Part shown: in pieces, positions 8,736 to 17,742 of the stretch
Position numbering within the stretch: the first letter of the stretch is position 1
Layout of the letters: each line of letters starts with the position of its first letter
Assembly (NCBI GenBank): GCA_963840445.1
Contig: CAWIZC010000012.1
Coordinates: forward strand, 186,001 to 250,000
From: AWTP1-13 sp963840445
GTDB lineage: Bacteria > Pseudomonadota > Alphaproteobacteria > Rhizobiales > Hyphomicrobiaceae
DNA: 64,000 bases
Direction of reading: 5' to 3'
Translations under genes and position numbers: made by a program
The notes under the pieces: model-generated
Told to the model about the DNA's origin: nothing
The model's database searches: none
The model's input: the letters and a program-made list of their open reading frames with translations, nothing else

Positions 8736-10138
8736 GGCGTAACCCTCAACATGCGCAGAAGTGCGAGATCGATGGGACCGTCCCACAAACGGCGAGCCAG
8801 CGCGAGCGCCGGCTCGACGGTTGCTGCCGGCCAGCCTCCGGCGCGTAGATTGGCGGCAGCCTTGGCCTCCAGCTCGGCGCGCGACAATGGCTCGCTGGCG
8901 CCGCCGCGCAGATGCGGTTGCCGCTCCTCGATGACGCGGCCGTCGCGCAGCACTGCCCGGATGTGTCCGGTGTACGCGTTGGGATACGGATTGGCGGGAT
9001 CGATCTGGTAGCGCACCTTGGCGGCCAAAGCCTGCACGGCGGCATCGCCCACCGCCGCGTCGGCGAAGTCATCGAGGCCAAGCTCGCCCTTTATGAGGCC
9101 CACCGCAATGCCGTAGGGCGTCGAGAACTTGGCGGCATATCCGTTCGGCGGACGCTGCTTTTCCGCCAGCGGCTCCCACAGCCGGTGCACGGTCCCCTCC
9201 CCCACCTCGCACACCAGCTCCAGCACATCGTTCGGGTCGATCCGGCCGCGCAGCCGCCGCGCGCAGTCGACATACGGCTGCACCATCGTCCCGCACGGAT
9301 ACGGCTTGAAGGACAGCGTCCCCATAAGCCAGCGCTGCCCGAAGCCATCCAACAGCGCGCCGTAGTTGCCGTCTCGCGTATGCGCAAAGCCGTGGAACAG
9401 GCCGTGCACACCCTCGAAGACGGTGCGCGGTCCGGTGAAGCCAGCACGCGCCAGCAAGGCGGCGCGCAGGCCCGACTGCGCGGCCCAGCCAGGATGCATG
9501 CGCTTGGTCCAGCTGCCATCGGCCAGGTACTCGATGATGCCGCTGGCCATCGAGCCGGCGATCCCCATCGCATCGACCAGCTGGCGCGCATTGAGTTGCA
9601 GCGCCGCTCCGACGCCCACCGCGGCCCCCATCGCACCGAATACGGCGGTGGGGTGAAAGCCTGCCTTGTGCACCGCCTTCGGCACCACCAGGCTCAGGCG
9701 GCAGATCACCTCGGCGCCCACCGCGACGCCGAGCCGCGCGGCTGCGCCCTGCAATCCCTCCTGCTCCGCCGCAGCCAGCACAGCCGGAACGATGACGGCA
9801 CCGGCATGTACCGGCCCGCCTTCGAACGTATCGTCGAAATCCTCGCCATGCGCGGCCGTGCCGTTGACGAAGGCCGCCCCGGCGGCGCTGCGCGTGTCCG
9901 GAAAGCCGATGATGGTGGCGGGTCCTGCGTCCGGCCAGGCAGCGCGTGCCGCCGTCACGTAGTCCGTAGCGCGCGCCGCACCGCACAGGCCGACAATATC
10001 GATCAGCAGCCGTTCGCAGGTCTCGCGCACCTCGAGCGGCAGGCGGCCCGCGTCAAGCCCTGCAACACCGGCCGCCAACGCTTCCGCGACCGATCGGCCA
10101 TCCGCCAGTCCAGTCACACCGCGCCGGCCGTCCACCAT
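8732..10138 (-). CDS. MmgE/PrpD family protein
   Basis: A 468-residue MmgE/PrpD protein. The family includes 2-methylcitrate dehydratase and cis-aconitate decarboxylase, enzymes that act on tricarboxylate-like substrates. Seen: the all-helical N-terminal domain with NGTAAHGEDFDDTFEGGPVH, GFHPTAVFGAMGAAVG, and the basic KRMHPGWAAQSG region that binds carboxylates in the family. The start chosen is the ATG at 10138, two bases past the upstream permease stop. An earlier in-frame start would overlap the permease. There is no citrate synthase or prpB nearby, so a role in the methylcitrate cycle is unlikely; a dehydratase in the local catabolic pathway is more probable. Confidence 0.92.
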   Translation of the reverse strand: MVDGRRGVTGLADGRSVAEALAAGVAGLDAGRLPLEVRETCERLLIDIVGLCGAARATDYVTAARAAWPDAGPATIIGFPDTRSAAGAAFVNGTAAHGEDFDDTFEGGPVHAGAVIVPAVLAAAEQEGLQGAAARLGVAVGAEVICRLSLVVPKAVHKAGFHPTAVFGAMGAAVGVGAALQLNARQLVDAMGIAGSMASGIIEYLADGSWTKRMHPGWAAQSGLRAALLARAGFTGPRTVFEGVHGLFHGFAHTRDGNYGALLDGFGQRWLMGTLSFKPYPCGTMVQPYVDCARRLRGRIDPNDVLELVCEVGEGTVHRLWEPLAEKQRPPNGYAAKFSTPYGIAVGLIKGELGLDDFADAAVGDAAVQALAAKVRYQIDPANPYPNAYTGHIRAVLRDGRVIEERQPHLRGGASEPLSRAELEAKAAANLRAGGWPAATVEPALALARRLWDGPIDLALLRMLRVTP

Positions 10139-10139
10139 C

Positions 10140-11868
10140 TCAGTTGTTCCGCAGACGCACGCCGCCGCCAAAGCCCGGCAGCCGGTTCACGGCGATTATG
10201 ACGGCGGCAGTCAGGATCAGCATGGTGAGGCCGAGCACGGCGATGGCCGCCAGATCGCCGCTCTCCTTCAGGTCGAAAATCAGCACCGACAGTACCTTGG
10301 TCTCAGAGGTGAACAGGATGACCGCGGCGGACAGCTCGCGCACCACGGCCACGAAGATGAAGCACCAGGTGGCGACCAGACTGGGGCCCAGCAGCGGCGC
10401 TGTCACGTCGCGCAGCGTCCTGAGCCGCGAGGCGCCCAGGATGCGGCTCGCCTCCTCCAGTTCGGGCGACAGCGAGCGGAAGGCCGACTGCAGCTGCTGA
10501 TAGGCGGCCGGTAGCTCGATGGTCACGTAGGCGATGAGCAGGATCCACAACGTGCCGTACAGCACCACCGGCCCGCGCGTATAGGCGAGGAACAGCCCTA
10601 CGCCCAGCACGATGCCGGGAATGGCGATCGGCGCGGTGGCAAGAAACGCCAGCACGCGGTGGCCGGTCACCGCCGCCCGCGAGGTGAGATAGGCGATCAC
10701 CAGCGCCAGCACGGTGCCGCAGGTGGCAGCCATCAGGCCGAGCAGGAAGGTGTTCTTCATGGCGAGCTTGGTGGCCGACAGCTCGAAGAACACGAAATAG
10801 ATGTTGTGCAAGGTGAACGTCGACGGCGTCAGCGGCTGCGAGGCCACGCGCGACAGGGCCGCGTTGACGAGCGCACCGTAGGGCAGGAACACCGGCAGGC
10901 ACAGCGCGAGCAGGCAGAGCAGCAACGCCGGCCAGCGCAGCGGCCCGAGACGCACCGGGCGCGGCGGGCCGCTCTTGCCGCCCACCACCGTATAGCCGCG
11001 CCGTCCGAGCACGAGCGCCTGCGCCCTCAGCAGCACCACCGTCAGAACCAGCAGCGGCAGCGAGGCGGCCGCGCCCAACTCCGGCTTGGGTGGAAACTGG
11101 AACAGGCTCCAGATCTTGGTGGTCATGGTGTGAAAGCCCGCCGGCAGCGCCAGGATGGCCGGCGATCCGAACAGCGTCATGGCCTGCAGAAAGGCAACCA
11201 GGGCGCCGGCCAGCAGCGCCGGCAAGCGCCAGCGGAATGGTAATGCGCATGGCCGTGCGCCAGGCGCTGCCGCCCAGCATCGAGGAGGCGTCCTCCAGAT
11301 CGCCGGGAATGCGGTCGAGCGCATTCGCCACCAGCACGAATATGTAGGGGAAGGTATAGCAGGAGATGACGAAGATCAGGCCCGACAGCGTGTAGATGTC
11401 GAGCAGCGCCACATCCGGCCCGGCGCCGGTCACTGTCCGGTAGAGCTGGTTCAGCAGGCCGCTGTTGGGCGCCGCCAGCAGCTCCCAGGCCACTGCGCCC
11501 AGGAACGGCGGCGTCACGAACGAGGCCATCACCAGGATGCGCACCGCACCGCGCAGCGGCATGTCGGTGCGGGCGACGATCCACCCCAACGGGGCCGCCA
11601 CCGCACAGCAGATGAGGCTGACGGACGTGGCGATGGTCAGCGTCGTCAGCAGCGGATCGACGAAAGCGGGATCCGTGAACAGGGTGTGAAAATTGGCCAG
11701 CGTCGGATTGCGCGCGCGGTCCGTGAAGGCAAACACCGCCAGCCAGCCGATCGGCAGCATGATCAGCAGGCACAGCACGGCCGCAAACAGCCCCATCGCG
11801 ATGCCGGACAGATCGAAGCGAGCGCGCGGCGCCCGCAAAGCCGACGTCTGCAATGCCTCGACGGTCAA
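10140..11868 (-). pseudogene. FbpB-type ABC transporter permease (two fused permease domains), broken by a 1-base insertion
   Basis: A fused two-domain inner-membrane permease of the ferric iron/putrescine type, about 575 residues once repaired, with roughly 12 hydrophobic segments and the two EAA-type loops (DLEDASSMLGGSAW and ELEEASRILGASRL). The reading frame breaks near 11224. The minus strand reads GCGCTTGCCGGC where GCGCTGCCGGC would continue LALPALLAGAL. Removing one A of the pair at 11224-11225 restores one frame; the total length of 1729 is 3n+1. The start is probably TTG at 11868 behind GGAGAAGG. Assembly error is as likely as a real mutation. It serves the binding protein at 12077 and ATPase at 13165. 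Confidence 0.85.
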
Positions 11869-11892
11869 GCAGCCTTCTCCACTCTTCGCGTT

Positions 11893-12069
11893 CCTCCCCC
11901 TTGAGAGAGGAGGAAGACGCGTCACGTGTTAGCACCGCCCTCTTGCGCCGAACGGAGCCTCTGGTGCGAACGCAGGTGCTAACCCGTTCGGCGCGTCAGG
12001 TGGGGATGGCGGTCGCAAGTACGTCTGCCTCCCATCATCCCCGTGGCCCTTCCCCGTGAAGGGGGAGGC
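11893..12069. repeat. Modular palindromic intergenic repeat, copy R4
   Basis: A repeat between permease and binding-protein genes of one operon. CCTCCCCCTT opens and GGGGGAGG closes it. Inside are GACGCGTC...GGCGCGTC arms enclosing GTTAGCACC/GGTGCTAAC, then AGGTGGGGATG...CATCCCCGTGG. It has the same module order as R1 but is shorter, lacking the CTTAGCTCGCC module. It is transcribed with the operon. Confidence 0.8.
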
Positions 12070-12076
12070 AAGGGGA

Positions 12077-13147
12077 TCACACCTTGAAGTACTTCAGGTA
12101 GCGGGCCTTGATGTCGTCGGCCTGCTTCTCCACCGCGGCGGGATCGTCCTTCATCAGCTTGATGTCCTTCAGCGGCCTCCGCCCTTCCTTTTCTTTGGCC
12201 AGCGCGTGCGCCGAGCGCAGCCCGCCCCAGTCGATCATCAGCTGCTGGCATTCGACGGAAAACATGAAGCTCTGCAGCAGACGCGCGGCGTTGGGATTGG
12301 GTGCATCCTTCAACAGCCCCGACGGACCGACGATCAGGGGCGTGCCCTCGGTCGGGTAGACGATCTCGACCGGGTCGCCCTTTTCCTTGAGCTGGAACAG
12401 GTTGTACTCGTTGCCGTCGGCCATGACGGCGCGCTCGCCAAGCGCCAGCTTCTTCGGCGGATCGGCACTCGACTGCACCTGCATGACCTTCTGCGCGGCC
12501 AGCTTCTCGAAATACTCCCAGCCGAGATCGCGGGACATCTGGTAGGTCGCGGTCATGATGGTGCCGCTGTAGCCCGGATGGCCCTTGACGATCTTGCCCG
12601 ACCACTTGGGATCGAGCAGGTCGGCAAAGCTCTTGGGCGCGTCCTCCGGCTTCACCATGGTCGTGTTGTAGCCGATCACCGAAAGCCAGATGCGCCAGCT
12701 CGCGAACTGCCCGTCGGGGTCCCTGTGCTCGGCCGGATAGTGGTTGGCCACATCCTCGGGAACGTAGGGCGTCAGGATGCCGTCGCGCTTCCACACGATG
12801 AAATGCGCGGCATCCGAGCTGTTGACCACATCGACGGCGTGGATGTTGCTCGCGTACTCCTGACCGATGCGCTGGTAGATGCGCTCGCCACCGGAGCGCT
12901 CAACACGCATGGCGATGCCGGGATATTTGGCCTCAAACGCCTTGGCGATGCGCTCGGCGACCGGCAAGTCGACGGCGGTGTACCAAATCACCTTGCCTTC
13001 TTTCTTGGCGGCCTCGATCAACTCGGGAGTGACCTTGCTGGCCGCCGGCGCCGCGCCCCGGGCTCTGCTCGACAATGCGGGCACGAGCAGCGACGTTGCA
13101 GCAAGCCCCTGCAAAACATGGCGCCTGGTAGATGTGCGCGTGTGCAT
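12077..13147 (-). CDS. ABC transporter extracellular solute-binding protein (Fbp-type)
   Basis: A 356-residue periplasmic binding protein. The N-terminus carries a twin-arginine-like export signal (STRRHVLQGLAATS) ending near ALSSRARGA. The mature part begins with LIEAAKKEGKVIWYTAVD, characteristic of family 1/6 solute-binding proteins that bind Fe3+, polyamines or small anions. I use the ATG at 13147 because it places the signal at the start. It lies 17 bases downstream of the ATPase stop and upstream of the permease, so the three form one importer. I do not see a clear Tyr-rich iron site, and the neighbouring catabolic genes make an organic anion plausible. Confidence 0.9.
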   Translation of the reverse strand: MHTRTSTRRHVLQGLAATSLLVPALSSRARGAAPAASKVTPELIEAAKKEGKVIWYTAVDLPVAERIAKAFEAKYPGIAMRVERSGGERIYQRIGQEYASNIHAVDVVNSSDAAHFIVWKRDGILTPYVPEDVANHYPAEHRDPDGQFASWRIWLSVIGYNTTMVKPEDAPKSFADLLDPKWSGKIVKGHPGYSGTIMTATYQMSRDLGWEYFEKLAAQKVMQVQSSADPPKKLALGERAVMADGNEYNLFQLKEKGDPVEIVYPTEGTPLIVGPSGLLKDAPNPNAARLLQSFMFSVECQQLMIDWGGLRSAHALAKEKEGRRPLKDIKLMKDDPAAVEKQADDIKARYLKYFKV

Positions 13148-13164
13148 CGTGCGGTACTCCCTTG

Positions 13165-14229
13165 TTAGCTCTGCAGCGCGCGACAACGCTGCTGTGGCAG
13201 CTTGAGCCACACCGCGGCCCCGCTGGCGAAGTCGCTCGCCGGCTCGGCCGTGATGCGCAGCTGACTGCCGTCCTTGGTCTCCACAATATAGTCGCGGGCG
13301 TTGCCAAGAAAGACGTTGCGCACCACCGTGCCGGGCACCGCATTGCCGCCCGGATCGGCCGCTGATCCGTTCGAGATGCGGACCTCATGCTGGCGGATGG
13401 AAACGGCGGCATCCGCGCCGGCTGCCAGGGCCGCGCCGGTGCAGGCGAGCGGCACCCCGGCAAACGACAACGTCGTCGTATCGAGAGCTCTGCCGCGCAG
13501 GATGTTGCTGCCGCCAAGAAAGCGAGCGACGAACTCGGAGCGCGGCGCGTCGTATACCTCTTGCGGGCTGCCCAGTTGCTCGATGCGGCCGGCGTTCATC
13601 ACGGCGATCTTGTCGGCGGTCGTCATCGCCTCGCTCTGGTCGTGCGTGACGTAGATCGTCGTGTAGCGGTAGGCGTCGTGCAGGCGGCGCACCTCGAAAC
13701 GCATCTCCTCGCGCAGATTGGCGTCGAGATTGGACAGCGGCTCATCGAGCAGGAGGGTGTCAGGCTCCACGATCAGCGCGCGGGCGAGCGACACGCGCTG
13801 CTGCTGGCCGCCGGACAGCTCGGCCGGATAGCGATCGGCCAACGCAATAAGCTGCGTGGTGGTGAGAATGGCTTTGACCTTGTCGGCGATCGCCGCCCGG
13901 CCCATTTTGCGCAGCGTGAGGCCGTAGGCGACGTTTTCCGCCACCGTCATATGCGGCCACAGCGCGTAGCTCTGAAACACCATGGAGACGTTGCGCTGCT
14001 CGGGCGCCAGCGTGCGTTTGGGCGAGGAGACGATGCGATCGCCGAGCGCGATCTCGCCGGCGGTCGGCTCGCTGAAGCCTGCCACCAGGCGCAGCGCGGT
14101 GGTCTTGCCGCAGCCCGACGGCCCGAGCAGGCACACCAGCTGGCCGTGCTCGATGACAAGCGAGATGTTATCCAGCACGGTCAGTTCGCCGAAGCGCTTG
14201 GTGAGCCCGCGCAAAATGACCGACGACAC
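13165..14229 (-). CDS. ABC transporter ATP-binding protein (FbpC/PotA-type)
   Basis: A 354-residue ATPase with a C-terminal TOBE region. Walker A GPSGCGKTT, signature LSGGQQQRVSLARAL, Walker B LLLDEPLSNLD and switch VTHDQSEA are all present. The final 100 residues (FLGGSNILRG to VRNVFLGNARDYIVE) form the regulatory TOBE barrel. The start is taken as GTG at 14229, directly behind GGAGGTAAC; an upstream in-frame Met codon lacks such a site. It is first gene of the importer operon that runs to the SDR at 7980. The 230 bases to the divergent rraA-like gene would hold both promoters; I cannot point to convincing boxes. Confidence 0.93.
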   Translation of the reverse strand: MSSVILRGLTKRFGELTVLDNISLVIEHGQLVCLLGPSGCGKTTALRLVAGFSEPTAGEIALGDRIVSSPKRTLAPEQRNVSMVFQSYALWPHMTVAENVAYGLTLRKMGRAAIADKVKAILTTTQLIALADRYPAELSGGQQQRVSLARALIVEPDTLLLDEPLSNLDANLREEMRFEVRRLHDAYRYTTIYVTHDQSEAMTTADKIAVMNAGRIEQLGSPQEVYDAPRSEFVARFLGGSNILRGRALDTTTLSFAGVPLACTGAALAAGADAAVSIRQHEVRISNGSAADPGGNAVPGTVVRNVFLGNARDYIVETKDGSQLRITAEPASDFASGAAVWLKLPQQRCRALQS

Positions 14230-14459
14230 GTTACCTCCCTTGCTGCGATACAATTATCGTCCGACCGGCACCGGTCGCGTCCGCACTTCTGCCCTCCAAT
14301 CCCAAGGAGCGTTGCGGCCAGGGGACCATACAGGGTAGTTCCGGACCGAGAAAGGGGCAGCGGCGCTGTCGGCGCCGAGGTCGATCCCAGCATTCCGCAT
14401 CCGCCGCGCGCGGGCTACACTCCCACTAGCCGCACCACACAGACATGAGGGAAGCGACC

Positions 14460-15119
14460 ATGGCCCAGTACAGCCTCGACGACATCCGCGCCAAGCTCTT
14501 CGTATCCGTGCTGTCCGACTGTCTCAACTCGGTCGGGCTCATGCATCAGGCGCTCCCCTCCCGCATCCGCCCGCTGGACGAGAATCTCGTCTTGGTCGGC
14601 CGCGCCCGCACGGCTGCCTTCATGGAGGTCTACCACTACGAAGCCGGCAGCAACCCCTACGAGCTCGAGATCGGCCTGGTCGACAGCCTGAAACCCGGCG
14701 AGATACCGGTGTTCGCCTGCTCCAATCCGGCTCGCGTCGCCCCCTGGGGCGAGTTGCTGTCGACCGCGGCACGCGCGCGCGGGGCTGCCGGTGCCCTGAT
14801 GGACGGTTGCACGCGCGACGTGAAGGCGATCCGCGCCATGCAATTCCCCGTCTTTCACGGCGGTATCGGCCCGCTCGATTCCAAGGGCCGCGGGCGCATC
14901 ATGGCCATCGACGTGCCGATCGAATGCGGTGGCGTGAAAGTCGCCACCGGCGACCTCATCATGGGCGATGCCGACGGGGTTGTGGTCATTCCGCAGCGCT
15001 CCGAGGCCGAGGTCCTGCGCCTGGCCTTCGAGAAGGTGCAGGGCGAAAAGAACACGCTGGCCGACCTGCAGCGCGGCGACAAGCTGGCCGACGTCTTCGC
15101 GCGCTACGGCATCCTGTAG
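14460..15119 (+). CDS. RraA/4-hydroxy-4-methyl-2-oxoglutarate aldolase family protein
   Basis: A 219-residue RraA-fold protein. The family covers HMG/CHA aldolases, which split 4-hydroxy-4-methyl-2-oxoglutarate or oxaloacetate to pyruvate, and RNase E inhibitors. The catalytic signature is visible as GALMDGCTRDVKAI (Gly, Arg, Asp acting with a divalent metal), preceded by ARVAPWGELLSTAARARG. The ATG at 14460 begins the conserved N-terminus and follows GGAAGCGACC. It stands alone on the + strand, divergent from the Fbp-type importer. In this setting, beside PrpD- and Hyu-like enzymes, an aldolase role in catabolism is more likely than RNase E control. Confidence 0.9.
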   Translation: MAQYSLDDIRAKLFVSVLSDCLNSVGLMHQALPSRIRPLDENLVLVGRARTAAFMEVYHYEAGSNPYELEIGLVDSLKPGEIPVFACSNPARVAPWGELLSTAARARGAAGALMDGCTRDVKAIRAMQFPVFHGGIGPLDSKGRGRIMAIDVPIECGGVKVATGDLIMGDADGVVVIPQRSEAEVLRLAFEKVQGEKNTLADLQRGDKLADVFARYGIL

Positions 15120-15160
15120 CTAGCCCCTTCGACACAGGCGAAGCCTCCCGGCCGGCACTG

Positions 15161-15465
15161 CCTCCCCCTGCATCGGATGCAACGCATTCGATGCGCACAA
15201 GGGGGGAGGGCGATGCGTCCGCGGCTTAGGCTGGCGATCGCCGACCGCGCGCTTTGCTGCATCGCCAGCCTAAGTCGCTGAACGCGTCGGGTGGGGGTGA
15301 CCGGCGGCACACGCAGCTGCTTCACCCCCACCAGGAATGCCATCGAGCTTAGCTCGCCGGTTGCGCTCGCGGATGGCTCAGTGAGGGGCGAGCTAAGCTC
15401 GTGGCATTCCGTCCTCCCCCCTCGTGCGCGACGAAACCCTACCGGCTTTCGTCACAGGGGGAGGC
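15161..15465. repeat. Modular palindromic intergenic repeat, copy R2
   Basis: This fills most of the 404-base gap 15120-15523 between convergent genes. The order matches R1: CCTCCCCCTG; GATGCGTCC enclosing CTTAGGCTGGCGATCG and its complement; GGTGGGGGTG...CACCCCCACC; and GGAATGCCA...TGGCATTCC enclosing CTTAGCTCGCC/GGCGAGCTAAG. Compared with R1 the fifth base of the last arm changes C to T and its partner G to A, keeping pairing. The closing GGGGGAGG ends at about 15464. Confidence 0.85.
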
Positions 15466-15523
15466 ACCGCGGTCGCTGGCGGCAGAGCGAGGCTAGCGAG
15501 CGATCCGAACCGAAAGCATGTGG

Positions 15524-16327
15524 CTACCGCATCATCTGCACGTCGCCACACACGCTCAGCGCCTGGCCCGTGATGTTGCGCCCGAACGGCGAAGCCAGGT
15601 ACAGGGCCATGTTGGCGATGTCGTCCATCTCGACGTTGCGCTTGAGCGAGACGGGCTCGAGATAGGCGCGCCGCATCTGCTCCTCCGGCACGCCCACGGC
15701 ACGCGCCTTGGCGGCCACCACGCGGTTGAAGCGCTCCGTGCGCACGTGTCCCGGCAGGATGGCATTGACCGTGATGTCAAACTCGCCGAGCTCCGCGGCC
15801 AGGCTCTTGGTGAAGCCCACCACAGCCCACTTGGAGGCGGCATACGGGCTGCGCATGGCGAACGCCAGCCGCCCGGCGATCGAGCTCAGGTTGATGATGC
15901 AGCCCTTGCGGCGCGCCTTCATGCCGGGCGTCACATGCCTCGCCGCATAGAACTGCCCGGCCACGTTGACATCCAGCGTCTCGGCCAGCCCCTCGGGCGT
16001 GACGTCCTCGACATTGGCCGTGGGGCCGGCGATGCCGGCATTGTTGACCAACACGTCGACGCCGCCCATCTCCTTGTCGAGGTCGGCGAAGAAGCCCGCG
16101 ACCGCATCGGAGCGGGCCACGTCGACATGCCGCACCAGCGCGCCCGCAAGGCTCTTTGCCGCCTTCTCCAGCGCCTCGTCGTTGATGTCGCAGATGGCAA
16201 CCCGCGCGCCGCGCGAGAGGAACGCTTCGGCGATGGTGTAGCCGATGCCGGTTGCAGCCGCCGTCACGACAACACGCGATCCGCTGAGATCGACCGGCAG
16301 GAAGCGGCTCGATGGCTGGGCCGTCAT
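15524..16327 (-). CDS. SDR family oxidoreductase
   Basis: A 267-residue classical SDR with an intact active site: TAAATGIG cofactor loop (Gly-rich, lacking the usual first Gly), DVA, NNAGIAG, catalytic Ser in INLSSIAG and YAASK. It ends with NITGQALSVCGDVQMMR, where the usual DGG before the end is CGD. It probably oxidises or reduces a sugar, polyol or hydroxyacid with NAD(P). It is the last gene of the long minus-strand carbohydrate locus, separated from the ABM-domain gene by a TAGTGTCC palindrome, so it may be transcribed independently. Confidence 0.92.
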   Translation of the reverse strand: MTAQPSSRFLPVDLSGSRVVVTAAATGIGYTIAEAFLSRGARVAICDINDEALEKAAKSLAGALVRHVDVARSDAVAGFFADLDKEMGGVDVLVNNAGIAGPTANVEDVTPEGLAETLDVNVAGQFYAARHVTPGMKARRKGCIINLSSIAGRLAFAMRSPYAASKWAVVGFTKSLAAELGEFDITVNAILPGHVRTERFNRVVAAKARAVGVPEEQMRRAYLEPVSLKRNVEMDDIANMALYLASPFGRNITGQALSVCGDVQMMR

Positions 16328-16361
16328 TGTCGTCTCCGTGGTATGAGGCGGGCGGCAGCGC

Positions 16362-16437
16362 TAGTGTCCCGATTCCGTAGTTCGCCTGTGCTCAATGCTA
16401 GGGTTCCGAGCGAACTTCGGAATCATAAGGGACACTA
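16362..16437. repeat. 76-bp palindromic element with TAGTGTCC/GGACACTA ends (copy 2)
   Basis: TAGTGTCC at 16362-16369 pairs with GGACACTA at 16430-16437. The inner arm GATTCCGTAGTTCGC pairs with GCGAACTTCGGAATC with one mismatch. Ends and overall size match the element at 1549-1622, while the inner stem is different. It lies between two minus-strand genes. Confidence 0.85.
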
Positions 16438-16518
16438 AAATCATAAGTTTGCTCGTGTGATTCAGGTCGAGAAACTCGCTCACAACCATGCGGCAAACTC
16501 CGGCGAATTTCTCGATCA

Positions 16519-16812
16519 TCACACGAGCGGCGTCCAGTACCACCAGGTCCGCTCCGCCACCCAGTCTTGCGTATCCTGCTTGTAGGCCTGGAAGTGCGGC
16601 GAATTGCGGTGCGCCTCGAAGGCTGCCTCGTCGCGATAGATCTCGATCAGCAGGAACAGCGTCGGGTCCTGCTTGTCCTGGTGTACGTCAAAGCGCAGGC
16701 AGTCGCCCTTCTCCCGCTCCAAGCTGTTGCGCGCGTGCTTGAGCAGGCGAGCCTTGTAGAGTTCCACAGCGTCCGGCGTGGAGCGCAGATGCGCGGTGTG
16801 GAAGACCGTCAC
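16519..16812 (-). CDS. Antibiotic biosynthesis monooxygenase (ABM) domain protein
   Basis: A 97-residue ABM/dimeric alpha-beta barrel protein: a beta strand starting TVFHTAHLRS, a helix, the DCLRFDVHQDKQDPTLFLLIEIY core and EAHRNSPHFQAY. Relatives include YgiN-type quinol monooxygenases and LsrG-like isomerases. The start is GTG at 16812, which overlaps the upstream epimerase stop as GTGA. The residues RTWWYWTPLV at the C-terminus are unusually aromatic. It may act on an oxidised sugar or quinone-like product of the locus; no substrate can be read. Confidence 0.88.
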   Translation of the reverse strand: MTVFHTAHLRSTPDAVELYKARLLKHARNSLEREKGDCLRFDVHQDKQDPTLFLLIEIYRDEAAFEAHRNSPHFQAYKQDTQDWVAERTWWYWTPLV

Positions 16813-17732
16813 GACGATCCCCCGGGATAGAGCAGGGCGCGCATGTCGTGCTCGGCCACGAAGCCCAGACGCTGCTCGGCGAGCGTCAGGTCGTACAGCG
16901 GCGCGTGCGGGTTCGTCGCATACACCTCCGGCCGCTTGACCGGGATACGCCGCCCGCCCATGCGCGCGGCGAGACGTTCGATGGTGGGGTCGGGGGCCAG
17001 CGTCGTGCGCCCGCATATGAAGAACGGGCCGAACCCCGGCTTGTCGGCCTCCAGCGCCAGCCGGTAGGCGCGCGCCAGGTCGCGCGGGTCGACGTAGTGC
17101 CACATCACCCCGCCGCCTGCCGGCTGCCGTCCGCCCGCCTCCGGCCCCTTGTAGGTGGTCGGATTGGCGGCGCGCGCCCGCACCTCGCCTTCGAACTCGG
17201 GGTAGAGCACATACACCGGCCGGATGACGACAACTTCCAGCTTGCCGCGCGCCTCGAAGCTGCGGCCCATCTCCTCGCACAGCTTCTTGCTGAGGGCGTA
17301 CGCATCGGTCGGACGCCGCGGATGCGCCTCGTCGACGGGCAGATAGTCGGGCGGCAGCATGGCGCCCTGCAGCACCGTATAGCCGATCACCGAATCGCTG
17401 GAGGTCAGGATGACGCGCTTGACGCCTGCCTCCTCGGCGGCCTGCAGCACGTTCCAGGTGCCCGTCACGTTGGTGTGGATGATCTCGTGCCCCTGGCCGC
17501 TCCAGATGTTGGGCCGGGCGGCGATGTGCACCACGGCCTCCTGGCCGCGCATGGCCGCGGCGACGGCCGCAGGGTCCTCGATCGAGCCTTTCGTGAATGC
17601 GCCGATGCTTTTTGCATCCGGCGGGCTCGCGATATCGAGCCCCGCAATCTCCGTCCTGCCCGCCAGCTCGCGGGCGACATAGCCGCCCAGCAAACCGCCC
17701 GCCCCGGTCACTAGCACCTTGCCGAAACGCAT
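16809..17732 (-). CDS. NAD(P)-dependent epimerase/dehydratase (extended SDR)
   Basis: A 307-residue extended SDR. The cofactor motif TGAGGLLG is at 9-16, HIAARPN follows the fourth strand, the Ser region is LTSSDSVIGY, and the catalytic pair is YALSK. It resembles the 26307 epimerase over SSDSVxG, the YLPVDEAHPxRPT loop and LSK, so the two are probably paralogues with related substrates. The look of that loop is reminiscent of uronate dehydrogenases, but this is weak. The ATG at 17732 lies 10 bases after the upstream PRISE-type gene. Likely role: oxidation or epimerisation of a sugar or sugar acid. Confidence 0.9.
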   Translation of the reverse strand: MRFGKVLVTGAGGLLGGYVARELAGRTEIAGLDIASPPDAKSIGAFTKGSIEDPAAVAAAMRGQEAVVHIAARPNIWSGQGHEIIHTNVTGTWNVLQAAEEAGVKRVILTSSDSVIGYTVLQGAMLPPDYLPVDEAHPRRPTDAYALSKKLCEEMGRSFEARGKLEVVVIRPVYVLYPEFEGEVRARAANPTTYKGPEAGGRQPAGGGVMWHYVDPRDLARAYRLALEADKPGFGPFFICGRTTLAPDPTIERLAARMGGRRIPVKRPEVYATNPHAPLYDLTLAEQRLGFVAEHDMRALLYPGGSS

Positions 17733-17742
17733 CAAGCTCTCC

